A stretch of 26,238 nt of DNA. It comes from Chromera velia (lineage: Eukaryota; Sar; Chromeraceae). Position 1 is the stretch's first letter. Every line of letters starts with the position of its first letter. The position numbers were made by a program, and so were the translations under genes. Below the pieces are notes generated by a model. The model worked only from the letters and a program-made list of their open reading frames with translations. It made no database searches and was not told the origin of the DNA. Of the stretch, positions 7,101 to 18,367 are shown piece after piece. The DNA lies in the NCBI GenBank assembly GCA_018398765.1, contig JAHBMJ010005745.1, forward strand, positions 110,094-136,331. The letters run 5' to 3'.

Positions 7101-9692
7101 CACCCTGCAGGCAGCCAGGCTTTGGAGAGGGAATTAAAGACAGAGGACAGCCACCCTGCAGGCAGCCAGGCTTTGGAGAGGGAATTAAAGAGAGAGGACA
7201 GCCACCCTGCAGGCAGCCAGGCTTTGGAGAGGGAATTAAAAAGAGAGGACAGCCACCCTGCAGGCAGCCAGGCTTTGGAGAGCGAATTAAAGAGAGAGGA
7301 CAACCACCCTGCAGGCAGCCAGGCTTTGGAGATGGAATTAAAGAGAGGGGACAGCGGAAGGACCGACCAAGCCAAAGGATGAAAATGCGGCAAAGCAGAC
7401 ACAAATCTGCTGAGGCATTTTTCGATCTGCTTTCCAGAAACAAAGCTAGTCGGAAATCAGTATCCCAAAAGAACCAGTGCACACACACATACACCTACAT
7501 GTATCACAAAAGAATATTCCAGCGCGCACACACATACACCTTCGTAAATAAATGCACACACATACACGTACATGTACGCACCTGCAGAGAAGACAAACTC
7601 GAAAGCTCCCGACGCCAGCTTCTCGAGGTGAAGCACGTCATTGCATATAGATCCCATCTGCTCGATCTGGGCCAGCACGGCCTGACACAGGTCCTCACAG
7701 GCTGCTATCCGATTCCAGAGACGAGGGTCACATTCCGCGTCTTCCGTTTTTTTCGTCGGGGTCTGCTTCTTCTGGGTGGCACTGGATTTCGTCAATTCTC
7801 TTCCCAGATCTTTCAGTGCGCTCTGCTGCTCACTCATCAGGAGACACGCCGCACCCAAGGGATTTCGCACCTGCACGCACATGCAGGTGGAGGCACAGGG
7901 GGGGGAAAGCTGTATGCGAAATATCCAAAAAACATTCAAAACTGTTCAAATAAACTCTGTATGTGTGACAGAGCACATGCAGGTGGAGGCACAGGGGGGG
8001 GGAAACCTGTGTGCGTTACAGAGAGGAAAGAGGGGGAAAGAACGTCACGGAGGCCTGAAGAAGTCATCAAGGATTGGATCATCAAGATGCAGCTTTGCAG
8101 GCTGACATTCTTTTCGAGGTGCCCATTCATTTGATGGCGCGATGTCTTGTACTTTCCTCCCACTAATGCATGCGTCCGTTGCATTTGCGCGGTTGTTCTC
8201 TGCCGCTCTCCCTGTTTTCTCTTTCATGCACAGAGAGAGAGAAATAAATTCAAACAAATTCAAATAAATTCAATATTGTTCTCTGCCGCTCTCCCTGTTT
8301 TATCTTTCATGCACAGCTAGGAACGTTTTCTGTTTCATGAGCGGGAAGCTCTTTGCAGAGACTTTCCGTCTGTCTGTATGCTACATTGCATTTAATCCAA
8401 AACAATCCAAAATAATCCAAAATAATTATGAAAATCATGAGCGGGAAGCTCTTTGCAGAGACTTTCCGTCTGTCTGTATGCTGCAAGGCGCAAAAGGAAA
8501 AGCCACACCTCAGTTCTGTGTGATGCGGTCGGAAAGGGAACGAAAGTTGCTCCTCTCTCTGCAAGGTCTCTTCATTCAATCGATTCGTCAATGGCAAATA
8601 GACGACAGAGTGAATGAATTGTGGAAATTAAAGAAAGCTCTCCGACAGACCTCGTGCATGATGTAGGAGAGAAACAAGTGCTTCTGAAGTTTGCATTTAA
8701 TCCAAAATAATCCAAAATAATTATGAAAATAAATGCATGCACAGACCTCGTGCATGATGTAGGAGAGAAACGAGTGCTTCTGAAGTTCGGCTTTCTTCCG
8801 GGCCGTCTCGTGCTCGATTGCCGCATAAAAGGCCTCGTCTCGAGCAAATCTGCACAATGATTCAACCTTGAAAGAACTTCAATTCTTTGTACCACACAGG
8901 TTCAGTTGCAACCCCTGCGAAGAGAAGAGAGGGAAAGCGGCAAAATAGTGTCAATCAGTCTACATGCAGGGAGATATTTCGTCACCAGAGAGCGCGCTGC
9001 AGAGACTTCTCGACTAAAGACGCACACGCACAGAGGCAGATCCGGACGATGCGACTGCTCTCTCTGTCTGACGTGACGAACGTGAGCATGAAGAAGGCGA
9101 AGAACATCATCACGGCTGACTCAGACAGGTCCTTCTAAATAGCCAAAATGTTCAAAAAATACCCAAAATATTCAAAAAAAGTCTGACCTGACGAACGTGA
9201 GCATGAAGAAGGCGAAGAACATCATCACGGCCGACTCAGCCAGATCCTAAGAGGTTCCGTACTTTGCCACGAACCCCAAACGAAGCAGAAGGAACGAACA
9301 GAGCACGCTGCTCCCCCAGAAAACGAACGGAACTATGCGCACCTGAAATGCCCCTCCTAGCGCGACGTTGCCCAGGAAGATCGCCCCGTAGTGCATCTGG
9401 ATACACGACAGCCCGACGTGCTCAGCCAGGCCCGACAGAGTGGCGAAGTTCAGGCACACGAACACCGACAGAGCCAGACAAATGATGGTGTCAGCGTGCC
9501 CCCTCCAGATCCGCGCCACCTTTGGAATACAGGCGAGCAGGAGAAACGCGATAGTGTTGGAATCATGCCCATGGGTATGAATGTGAAAAGGAGAGGCTGC
9601 TCCAGTTTCTTCAACTGCCGCAAGAGGGACAAGCTCCTTGCATCACCCTCTGAGGCGGCAGTTAGCGCGGCAAACTTCTTGAGGGCCTGCAT
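4197..9692 (-). CDS. membrane hybrid sensor histidine kinase with C-terminal receiver domain
   Basis: The gene encodes a two-component phosphorelay sensor. Exons that join in phase (minus strand) are 9246-9188 or its copy 9134-9073, then 8849-8747, 7870-7582, 6849-6689 and 5795-4197. The membrane part (about 9642-9259) is strongly hydrophobic, and its start and frame are unresolved. The dimerisation domain has the H-box YIMHEVRNPLG, joined across the 8747/7870 splice, and a second helix (SICNDVLHLEKLASG). The ATPase domain has an N-box (NFLSNARKF, from 5795), a G1 box (DEGVGID), an F-box (LFKPYCQI) and a G2 box (GTGLGLRIS), with an ~80-residue low-complexity insert between the N and G1 boxes. 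The receiver (about 4640-4240) has the acidic pair VDE, phospho-acceptor Asp in VIMDRNMP, LTG Thr and the FKP Lys, so all key residues are present. A Ser/Lys/Glu-rich linker of ~170 residues joins ATPase and receiver domains. The ligand is unknown. Confidence 0.85.
6165..6548. repeat. polypyrimidine TTCC/TTTC tract in a kinase intron
   Basis: There are nearly 380 bp of C and T only, mostly (CTTC)n with TCTCC interruptions and occasional TTGTTT. On the kinase strand the tract is purine-only. Long repeat-peptide open frames here (Phe-Leu-Pro-Ser or Lys-Glu-Gly-Arg) are artefacts. Confidence 0.95.
6847..7360. repeat. 51-bp minisatellite, about ten units, in a kinase intron
   Basis: The unit CCCTGCAGGCAGCCAGGCTT... 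repeats every 51 bp with few substitutions. Read on the minus strand, each unit holds a pyrimidine-rich tract followed by CTGCCTGCAG|GGTG. This is the acceptor context of exon 6849-6689, whose start is the last unit. The length is divisible by three, so several upstream acceptors would stay in frame. One unit (near 7062) carries a C-to-T change that puts a TGA in that frame. Confidence 0.95.
7475..7582. repeat. CACACACATACAC segments near a kinase donor site
   Basis: Three copies of a 13-14-nt CACACACATACAC core at about 7481, 7529 and 7556 are separated by AT-rich stretches. They lie in the intron just after the donor of exon 7870-7582. They could be ordinary CA-rich drift or a weaker example of the spacer-separated duplications. 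Confidence 0.5.
7877..8010. repeat. duplicated 3' intron end around an A-rich spacer (kinase intron)
   Basis: GCACATGCAGGTGGAGGCAC plus a G-run occurs at 7877 and again at 7973. On the minus strand this is the pyrimidine-rich segment just before the acceptor of exon 7870-7582. The spacer holds ATATCCAAAAAACATTCAAA units. Confidence 0.85.
8193..8316. repeat. ~41-bp duplication around an A-rich spacer (kinase intron)
   Basis: TTGTTCTCTGCCGCTCTCCC...CATGCACAG occurs at 8193-8233 and 8276-8316 with about one difference. The spacer contains AAATTCAAACAAATTCAAAT units. Confidence 0.85.
8335..8482. repeat. 48-bp exact duplication around an AT-rich spacer (kinase intron)
   Basis: 8335-8382 and 8435-8482 read identically, starting TCATGAGCGGGAAGCTCTTT. 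The spacer 8383-8434 contains three ATCCAAAA-type units and TTATGAAAA, closely matching the spacer at 8692-8740. The exons on either side join in frame without this region, so it is taken as intronic. Confidence 0.9.
8645..8787 (-). repeat. duplicated H-box exon end and donor with AT-rich spacer
   Basis: The 47-bp segments 8645-8691 and 8741-8787 differ at one base. Each contains the codons for LQKHSFLSYIMHE plus the donor gtctgt. Only the right-hand copy is continuous with the upstream exon, so the left-hand one is an intronic decoy. The spacer (8692-8740) is TGCATTTAATCCAAAATAAT-type and is related to the spacer at 8383-8434. Confidence 0.9.
9073..9134 (-). CDS. kinase membrane exon, copy B (62 nt)
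   Basis: This is a near duplicate of 9188-9246, with one extra codon (Lys) at the start, one Ala-to-Ser change and mostly silent differences. It is bounded by atttag| and |gtcaga with the same phases. An A-rich spacer (9135-9187) of TTCAAAAAATACCCAAAATA type separates the copies. Confidence 0.55.
9188..9246 (-). CDS. kinase membrane exon, copy A (59 nt)
   Basis: The exon is bounded by cttag| and |gtcaga, enters in phase 0 and leaves in phase 2. It encodes DLAESAVMMFFAFFMLTFV, a membrane helix that leads into FARDEAFYAA of the next exon. A near copy with the same phases lies at 9073-9134, so frame allows only one of the two to be used per transcript. Confidence 0.55.
9259..9692 (-). CDS. 5' membrane-spanning part of the histidine kinase (frame unresolved)
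   Basis: Two overlapping open frames are plausible. One has an ATG at 9692 (MQALKKFAAL...) and runs to LLFTFIPMG. The other is open from about 9642 to 9250 and gives hydrophobic stretches such as TIAFLLLACIPKV, ICLALSVFVCLNFA and FVFWGSSVLCSFLLL, but has no early ATG. A short intron, a sequence error, or an upstream exon spliced at TATATGCAG (about 9691) would each reconcile them. The 3' donor may be at 9342 (CAG|gtgcgc) or 9258 (TTC|gtggca); both are phase 0. Confidence 0.5.
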
Positions 9693-10127
9693 ATATAATA
9701 TATCGATTGTCTAGATGTCAGGCTGAGCGTGGATGTACACCGGAAATGATTGAGCTTGCCTGCTGACAAGGTGCTGTCGACCAGAATGAGTTTTCACAAG
9801 GACGGACTTGGCGGACTTGTGACTTCCTTCAATGGAATGGCGTCTTCCTCGACCCTCCAGCTTCTGCTTCGATGATGTGCGCGCGCATAAGGTCAGACAA
9901 ACTGCTGCATGCATGCATGCATGCAGGCGTTTGACTGAATTTGAGCGAAGTTGCGGATCTTTACCCCGACGAGATACACCCAACCAGTTGGGTGAGTGCC
10001 TCGGGGGGCCCTTTAGGGGGTCCGCAAATTTGATTGATGCGCACCATCGGGGGCTTGGGCATGTCTTGTGCAGGTGCATGGGGCGGGGGCCACGGCAACG
10101 CGCACGAAGTATCTGACGCACTCCGTG

Positions 10128-10328
10128 CGAATGGCCCGGAAAGCGAAATTTATTTTTGTTGCCCCTGCTTTAAATTTGGAAAGTGCCTCCTCAGCTGAAT
10201 TGTCTTTCCGGGGCCGAGCTTGTCGTGTGTCAGATCTTCCTGTAAACGTCGGACGCAGCCATCGGTATGGTCTGGGGGGGTGCAATTTTTGTTAAGTGCC
10301 CTCTCAGCTTTGCTTTCCGGGCCATATG
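10128..10328. mobile_element. short TIR element (MITE-like), copy 1
   Basis: The left end has GAATGGCCCGGAAAGCGAAA and the right end has GCTTTCCGGGCCATAT, which are inverted relative to each other. Internal CAGCTGAA and GTGCCCTCTCAGC blocks are shared with the element at 11165-11830. No transposase is encoded. The element type is inferred from end structure only. Confidence 0.5.
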
Positions 10329-10637
10329 TTTTTCGGGTCCGCGCGCGAGCATGCACTTACAACTCCGTACGAGTTACTTGAGGGGCACGCATATGCGAAG
10401 TAATTAAAGTATGTGCGATTGCAGCTCCGTGCGAGTTGCTTGAGGAACACATTTTGGAATTTGGGTAACACCGTGACAGATCGCGATAGAAGTGACCCCC
10501 CCCCCCCCTAGAAAATAAAAAAATGCGTTATGCGAGTGCGTGCGATCTCAGGACCTCTCGGCTGATCTCAGCAGAGCTGAGCTGCCCCCCAAGGCGATAA
10601 GGTCCGCGGGGGATTGGGCTCCCCCCCCCCCCCCCCC

Positions 10638-10722
10638 NNNNNNNNNNNNNNNNNNNNNNNNNNNNNNNNNNNNNNNNNNNNNNNNNNNNNNNNNNNNNNN
10701 NNNNNNNNNNNNNNNNNNNNNN
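10638..10722. other. assembly gap (85 N)
   Basis: The gap is preceded by a 17-nt C run and followed by another C run, so a C homopolymer probably caused the break. Confidence 1.
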
Positions 10723-11164
10723 CCCCCCCCCACCCACAATATCATAATCTAACATAATCACCCCAAGAAGGAAGTCTATCTTCAAGCGCGGGCGCGCGCG
10801 CGTACGTTAACGTTGTGTGTTGGTGTTTTTTTTATATTTTGTTAGATTTTTATATGAATTTTACAGTCAGATATTGTCTTTTTCGTACTTTCCATGCTCT
10901 GGGCTCTTCGGCGCATACATGCAGATATGCATGTAGATAAGTTACATCATAAGTATCTAGGATAAGTATATGCGGACCCTATTGGGGTAATGGACCGAAG
11001 TTGCCGCGGCTGCATGCATATATGGGGACGCACGTAACCGGCCGGCCAGTTTGTATACATACACGGTGCACGCTAGTCTGCCGGAGACTCGATTCAGTGC
11101 CCGCGGGCTGCTGGCATCTGCTGATTACGGCATGTAACATCATCATGCAGATCTGATGCACTCC

Positions 11165-11830
11165 GTGCAAATGGCCCAGAAAGCGAAATTAACTTTCTTC
11201 TCACCCTCATTCATGGTGCCTCAAGTGCCCTCTCAGCTCTATTTTCAGAATATTCTACCCCTCTGTCACTATCGACTAAAACTTTTTAGGAGATTCAAGT
11301 TCAACCTAAGTTCTGCGCTTTTCACTTATAAAGTTCAAGTCTATTTCGAAGTTCTGCGCTAGGTCAATCTTTACTAGTGTTCAATACTTTAGTGTAATCA
11401 GAATCATTATTAGACCTTGTTACACTTTGTCTTACATGCATTTTTCTACTTAAATATCGTCATCTAACACTCTTATTGAGGGTTTTATTCTAAAAAATCA
11501 TCGTCATATCTCAAAAAATCATTATCGCGCCACGCCGCGTCGCCGACTTCGTCGCAACGACCTAAGTTCTGCGGGTGAAGGCCGCAGATTCTGAATCATC
11601 CAAAGTTCTGCTCCCCTTATCTCAGAGCACACTTCAAACTTCTGCAACAAAGTTTAAGAGTATTCCGAACTTCTGCAGCCTCAATTCAAAAAGTCGATAG
11701 TGAAAGGGGGGTAAGACATTCAATGTGTGTGCATCAGATTTTTTAATCGTAGATTCACGGCGATATACGCGCCCTCCCACTGCAACTCTTTGTAAGTGCC
11801 CCTCAGCTACGCTTTCCGGGCCATGCATAG
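11165..11830. mobile_element. short TIR element (MITE-like), copy 2
   Basis: The left end has CTCCGTGCAAATGGCCCAGAAAGCG and the right end has CGCTTTCCGGGCCATGCA in inverted orientation. A second inverted pair lies inside: CCCCTCTGTCACTATCGAC (about 11258) against GTCGATAGTGAAAGGGGGG (about 11693). It shares end sequences with 10128-10328. No coding capacity is seen. Confidence 0.55.
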
Positions 11831-12147
11831 CTTTCCAAAAAAAAAAAACAAAGAGAGTACTAGATAAAGACTATGCATGTTAAAATTTATTTAAAAAAAA
11901 AAAAGAGGGGTTTTGTCATTTATTTATTTATTTTTGGTGGTGGTCGCCTTGGCATCCATTAGGGTCACAAGTTTGGATACATTGGATATATTTGGATATA
12001 TTGGGTATATGACCTATAGGGGGAAGGTCTCGGGGATCTCAATCTACATCTAAATTTAGAGTCACAGGCCAGATGATATATGGCCTAGATCAAGACGCCA
12101 GAAGGGAAAGATGTTGAAAGTCTAAGAAGTTGAGAGTTCATTAAAGT

Positions 12148-13281
12148 TTACTTCCACTCCAGTCGAATCTTTGTGGCAGGAGCCTGCAGTCCTGCTTTGC
12201 CTGCTGCAGTGTCTGGAGGCAGGTCAGAGACCACCGATCTCGGGGGTCCCTTGACAAGAGCAAAAGCCGACGGTTGACTCCTACCTGGGGGGCTGTGGAT
12301 TTCCTTCAGCGCTCTTTCGAGAAACTCCAGAACCTCACCTGCAGAGCATGCATTCACTTTCTGTATGAAAAGAATTCTGTATGAAAGTAAATGCATGACG
12401 AGAAATTTCAGAACCTCACCTGCAGAGCATGCATTTACTTTCTGTATGAAAAGAATTCTGTATGAAAGTAAATGCATGACGAGAAATTCCAGAACCTCAC
12501 CTGCAGAGCATGCATTTACTTTCTGTATGAAAAGAATTCTGTATGAAAGTAAATGCATGACGAGAAATTCCAGAACCTCACCTGCAGAGCATGCATTTAC
12601 TTTCTGTATGAAAAGAATTCTGTATGAAAGTAAATGCATGACGAGAAATTCCAGAACCTCACCTGCAGAGCATGCATTTACTTTCTGTATGAAAAGAATT
12701 CTGTATGAAAGTAAATGCATGACGAGAAATTCCAGAACCTTAACTGCAGAGCAGACATCAGAGGTAAGACAGACTGTATGGTTTCTTTCTCTCCAGTCAG
12801 ACAGACAGACGGACAGACAGAGAGACAGACAATTTGGTTCCCTCCTTTCCCTCCTTCTCTTCATGGACACAATCGAGAAAAAAGAAAAGGTCAACAGACG
12901 GACAGACAAATAGAGACCACAAGCTTCAAAGGGCCCACAGAGAAGAAAGGGGTCTCAGTCTTATCTCTGTCTCAGGACACAAAATTACTGGCGGTTAAAC
13001 TTAGAGAAAGCGATACGGCAAAAGAATGAGGAGTGCAGCCCAGATGAAGATCAGAGAGAAGATCATGCACTGTACCACGAAGCTTAACTTCTTCACTCCA
13101 CATCATGCCACGCCATACTACGAACGCAGCAAGCGAAGCAAAAGACAGGGCGTGCCAGCAGAACGCTGAAGGAAGGAAACTGTGTATGTGCGGAGAAATG
13201 AGTGCTGCCCCTGACTACCGCATGGACGAGCCGCTTCCAGCGATGAATTGCGCATTTGTCGCACTCGTATGTATGCATCCA

Positions 13282-13312
<31 letters not shown>

Positions 13313-14433
13313 TTGTATGCATGTATGTATTGGTGCAGTGTGTCTAGACTGACGGACCAAGCAATTCGCCCTCGTGTGTCCAGAATGAGACTGTGGAGCC
13401 GTCAGGCAGGATAACTTGAAGCCACACAGCTTGAAGAGGAGGGTCATTCTCAAGGGCTTCCAGCTCCCTCGCGACACTCGTTTGAAACCCCCCCCCTCCA
13501 CCCACACTGGCATCACCCGCAGCAGCAGCAGAAGCCTTTCCCTCTTTTTCAGCTGCCGCCTGTCTCCTTCTCACTTTCCTCCATTGTCTCAACACCAGTC
13601 TTTTCACTGCCTCCGTGAACTCCGGGTCCTCTTCTTCATCTCCGTCTTCCTTGTCTCCTTCTTTTTCTTTGCTCACCCCACCCGCTCCAACACCACTTTT
13701 CTCCTCATCTGAGAGGCTGTCTCCGTCCCCTGACTCATCGGAGACGGGCGGCACGACTTCCTGTGGTAGGGGGGGAGGCTCAAAGACCAGCTCTCTGTTC
13801 TGCTGGACTCTCTCAACCTCTCGAGCGACTAGCTCGGTTCTCTCCTTCTGCAGGGAAGGAAGGACAGTTAGTCGAGAGGGCAACCAAGAACAGAAATGAG
13901 CAGAGTCAGTCAGTCAGTTAGTATGGCAGATAGTCCCGCGATCCGTAAGCCAACCAGCCAGTCATACAGAAATACAGTCAGTGACTGAGGAGGCGATCTG
14001 AGACGAACAAAAAGAAGCGATGAAAAGGTGCGAGCAAAAAGATCGTGCACAAAACTCGTTCTGGAAGTCACTGAAAAAAAAGGTCCGATCCGTACCTTTA
14101 TCTGTGCAATGCGCTCAAACATTTTGTCAAGCTTTGGTGTAGAGGGATGCTTCCCATCTTTCCGTTCTCCTTCTCCCTCTTCGTCTTCTTCTCCTGCCCC
14201 CTCTGCTGTACCGTTGTTAAATTGAGCCATCAGCGCTTCAAACTTTCGTCTTGCCTTTTCCCGAAATTCATCTGCGTCTTCCTGTGAGTCGTCCTGTTTA
14301 CCACCATCAGACTGGTGATGCGGTGCATCTGGGGGGGGTGACTGGGAACTACAGAGCTGAGCTGACAACAAGCCCGGAAGTAGATCAGCGCCACGGTAAA
14401 TCCACCTGTCTGATTTCTTCTTTTTCGGGTCAT
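12148..14433 (-). CDS. UBX-domain protein (PUX1/ASPSCR1-like), 313 aa
   Basis: Four exons join with matching phases on the minus strand: 14433-14406 (MTRKRRNQT), 14328-14096, 13847-13358 and 12338-12148. The N-terminal half has charged helices (FREKARRKFEALMAQF, KLDKMFERIAQIK, ELVAREVERVQQNREL) followed by an acidic Ser/Glu/Asp stretch. The C-terminal ~100 residues fit a ubiquitin-like UBX fold: LQVILPDGSTVSFW, then EVLEFLERALKEI, then FALVKGPPRSVVSDL and GLQAPATKIRLEW. In such proteins UBX binds the Cdc48/p97 ATPase, so a p97 adaptor role is likely. The subfamily is uncertain. The intron before the last exon ends in an 81-bp array with six copies of the acceptor. The gene is divergent from the synthase gene at 15205. 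Confidence 0.75.
12338..12765 (-). repeat. 81-bp tandem array of splice acceptor plus exon start and palindromic spacer
   Basis: Acceptor-and-exon-start copies (CTGCAG|GTGAGGTTCTGGA on the minus strand) end at 12338, 12419, 12500, 12581, 12662 and about 12743, an exact 81-bp period. Each spacer contains the inverted pair GCATTTACTTTC and GAAAGTAAATGC around TGTATGAAAAGAATTCTGTA. The outermost copy has TTAAGG instead of GTGAGG. The unit is 27 codons with no stop, so any acceptor in the array would join the last exon in frame. Confidence 0.95.
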
Positions 14434-15204
14434 TTTGGCGCCTCCACGAAAACCTGAGAAAGGGACGTTTGCCCTGCGGGAGTTGAACCAAGAGACTGGA
14501 CAAAAACAAACAAACGACCGATGAAAATGATCTCATCTTCGCTCCCGGGGATGAAACAAGGAGACTGAAGAAAAAACCAAAAAGCAGAAGAATCATCAAG
14601 GTGCCCGATTTGGCGACAAGCGTGTTACGTGAACAAGTGGCTGATTGAATGATGCGCTCAGTGTGCGGCCTTTCTACCCCTTCTTTCGTCTCGAAAAAGG
14701 GTGGTCAGGAAACAACACACTTCAAGAGACAGTTACACCGTGACACGGCACCAATTCGGCGTGTGATCATGCGGTTGTGTGCCCCAAATGGCGGCAGAGG
14801 ATAGATTTAGATCTGGCTATCAGACATGGCTGGCGATCATCGAGAGGCCAGGGTCTGCATGATGGAACTTGAAGGAAGATGAAGGAAGGTACATGTAGAT
14901 GGATCATAGACGGATCGGTATACTGTTGCTTTCGGCCGTTGCAAAGGCTGCAAATTTAAAGGGGTCAAAAAGCGACGTGGATGCGTCCCGGCCCGCGCGG
15001 GACCGACCCCCGGCCGCGCGCGCTTTGCAGACGGCACTCATGCAGACACGCCACAGAGACGCGCGGGTCTAAGTTTTCCAGTTTTCTTCCCCTGGCATTC
15101 AGAGCCGCTGAGCTGCGACAACTGGGGACTGAAAGTAGCACTCCTTTCGTGCTCAGTGCCTCGATACATAACGTCCACATCTACTTATTTCTCTAATTGC
15201 CGAC
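14434..15204. promoter_or_regulatory. divergent intergenic region between UBX and synthase genes
   Basis: These 770 bp separate two divergent start codons and must hold both promoters. A G+C-rich block with CCGGCCCGCGCGG and GGCCGCGCGCGC lies at about 14985-15025. I see no clear TATA element or other named motif close to either start. Confidence 0.5.

Positions 15205-18367
<3,163 letters not shown>

Larger units (their letters stand above)
9700..12147. other. intergenic region with small repeats, no supported gene
   Basis: The open frames here are short, Cys/Arg-rich and unconvincing. The region contains a TGCATGCA tract (9906-9925), TIR-type elements (10130-10330 and 11165-11830), two related TTACAACTCCGTACGAGTTA-type segments (about 10357-10450), a gap, several AGTTCTGCGC-like motifs, and A/T-rich stretches near 11830-12000. 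Confidence 0.6.

Noticed and set aside
6847-7400. CRISPR-like array
   Set aside because: The 51-bp units are contiguous without unique spacers and sit in a eukaryotic intron, so this is a minisatellite.
8307-8666. Possible extra kinase exon in either strand between 8747 and 7870
   Set aside because: The H-box reads straight through from exon 8747 to exon 7870 (MHE|VRNPL) in phase, leaving no room for an exon.
9711-10356. Short open frames on both strands rich in Arg, Cys and His
   Set aside because: No domain, no splice partner, and overlap with repeat sequence.
12338-12765. CRISPR-like array or coding repeat protein
   Set aside because: Spacers are identical in every unit and the repeat contains a splice acceptor and exon start, so it is a tandem duplication at a splice junction.
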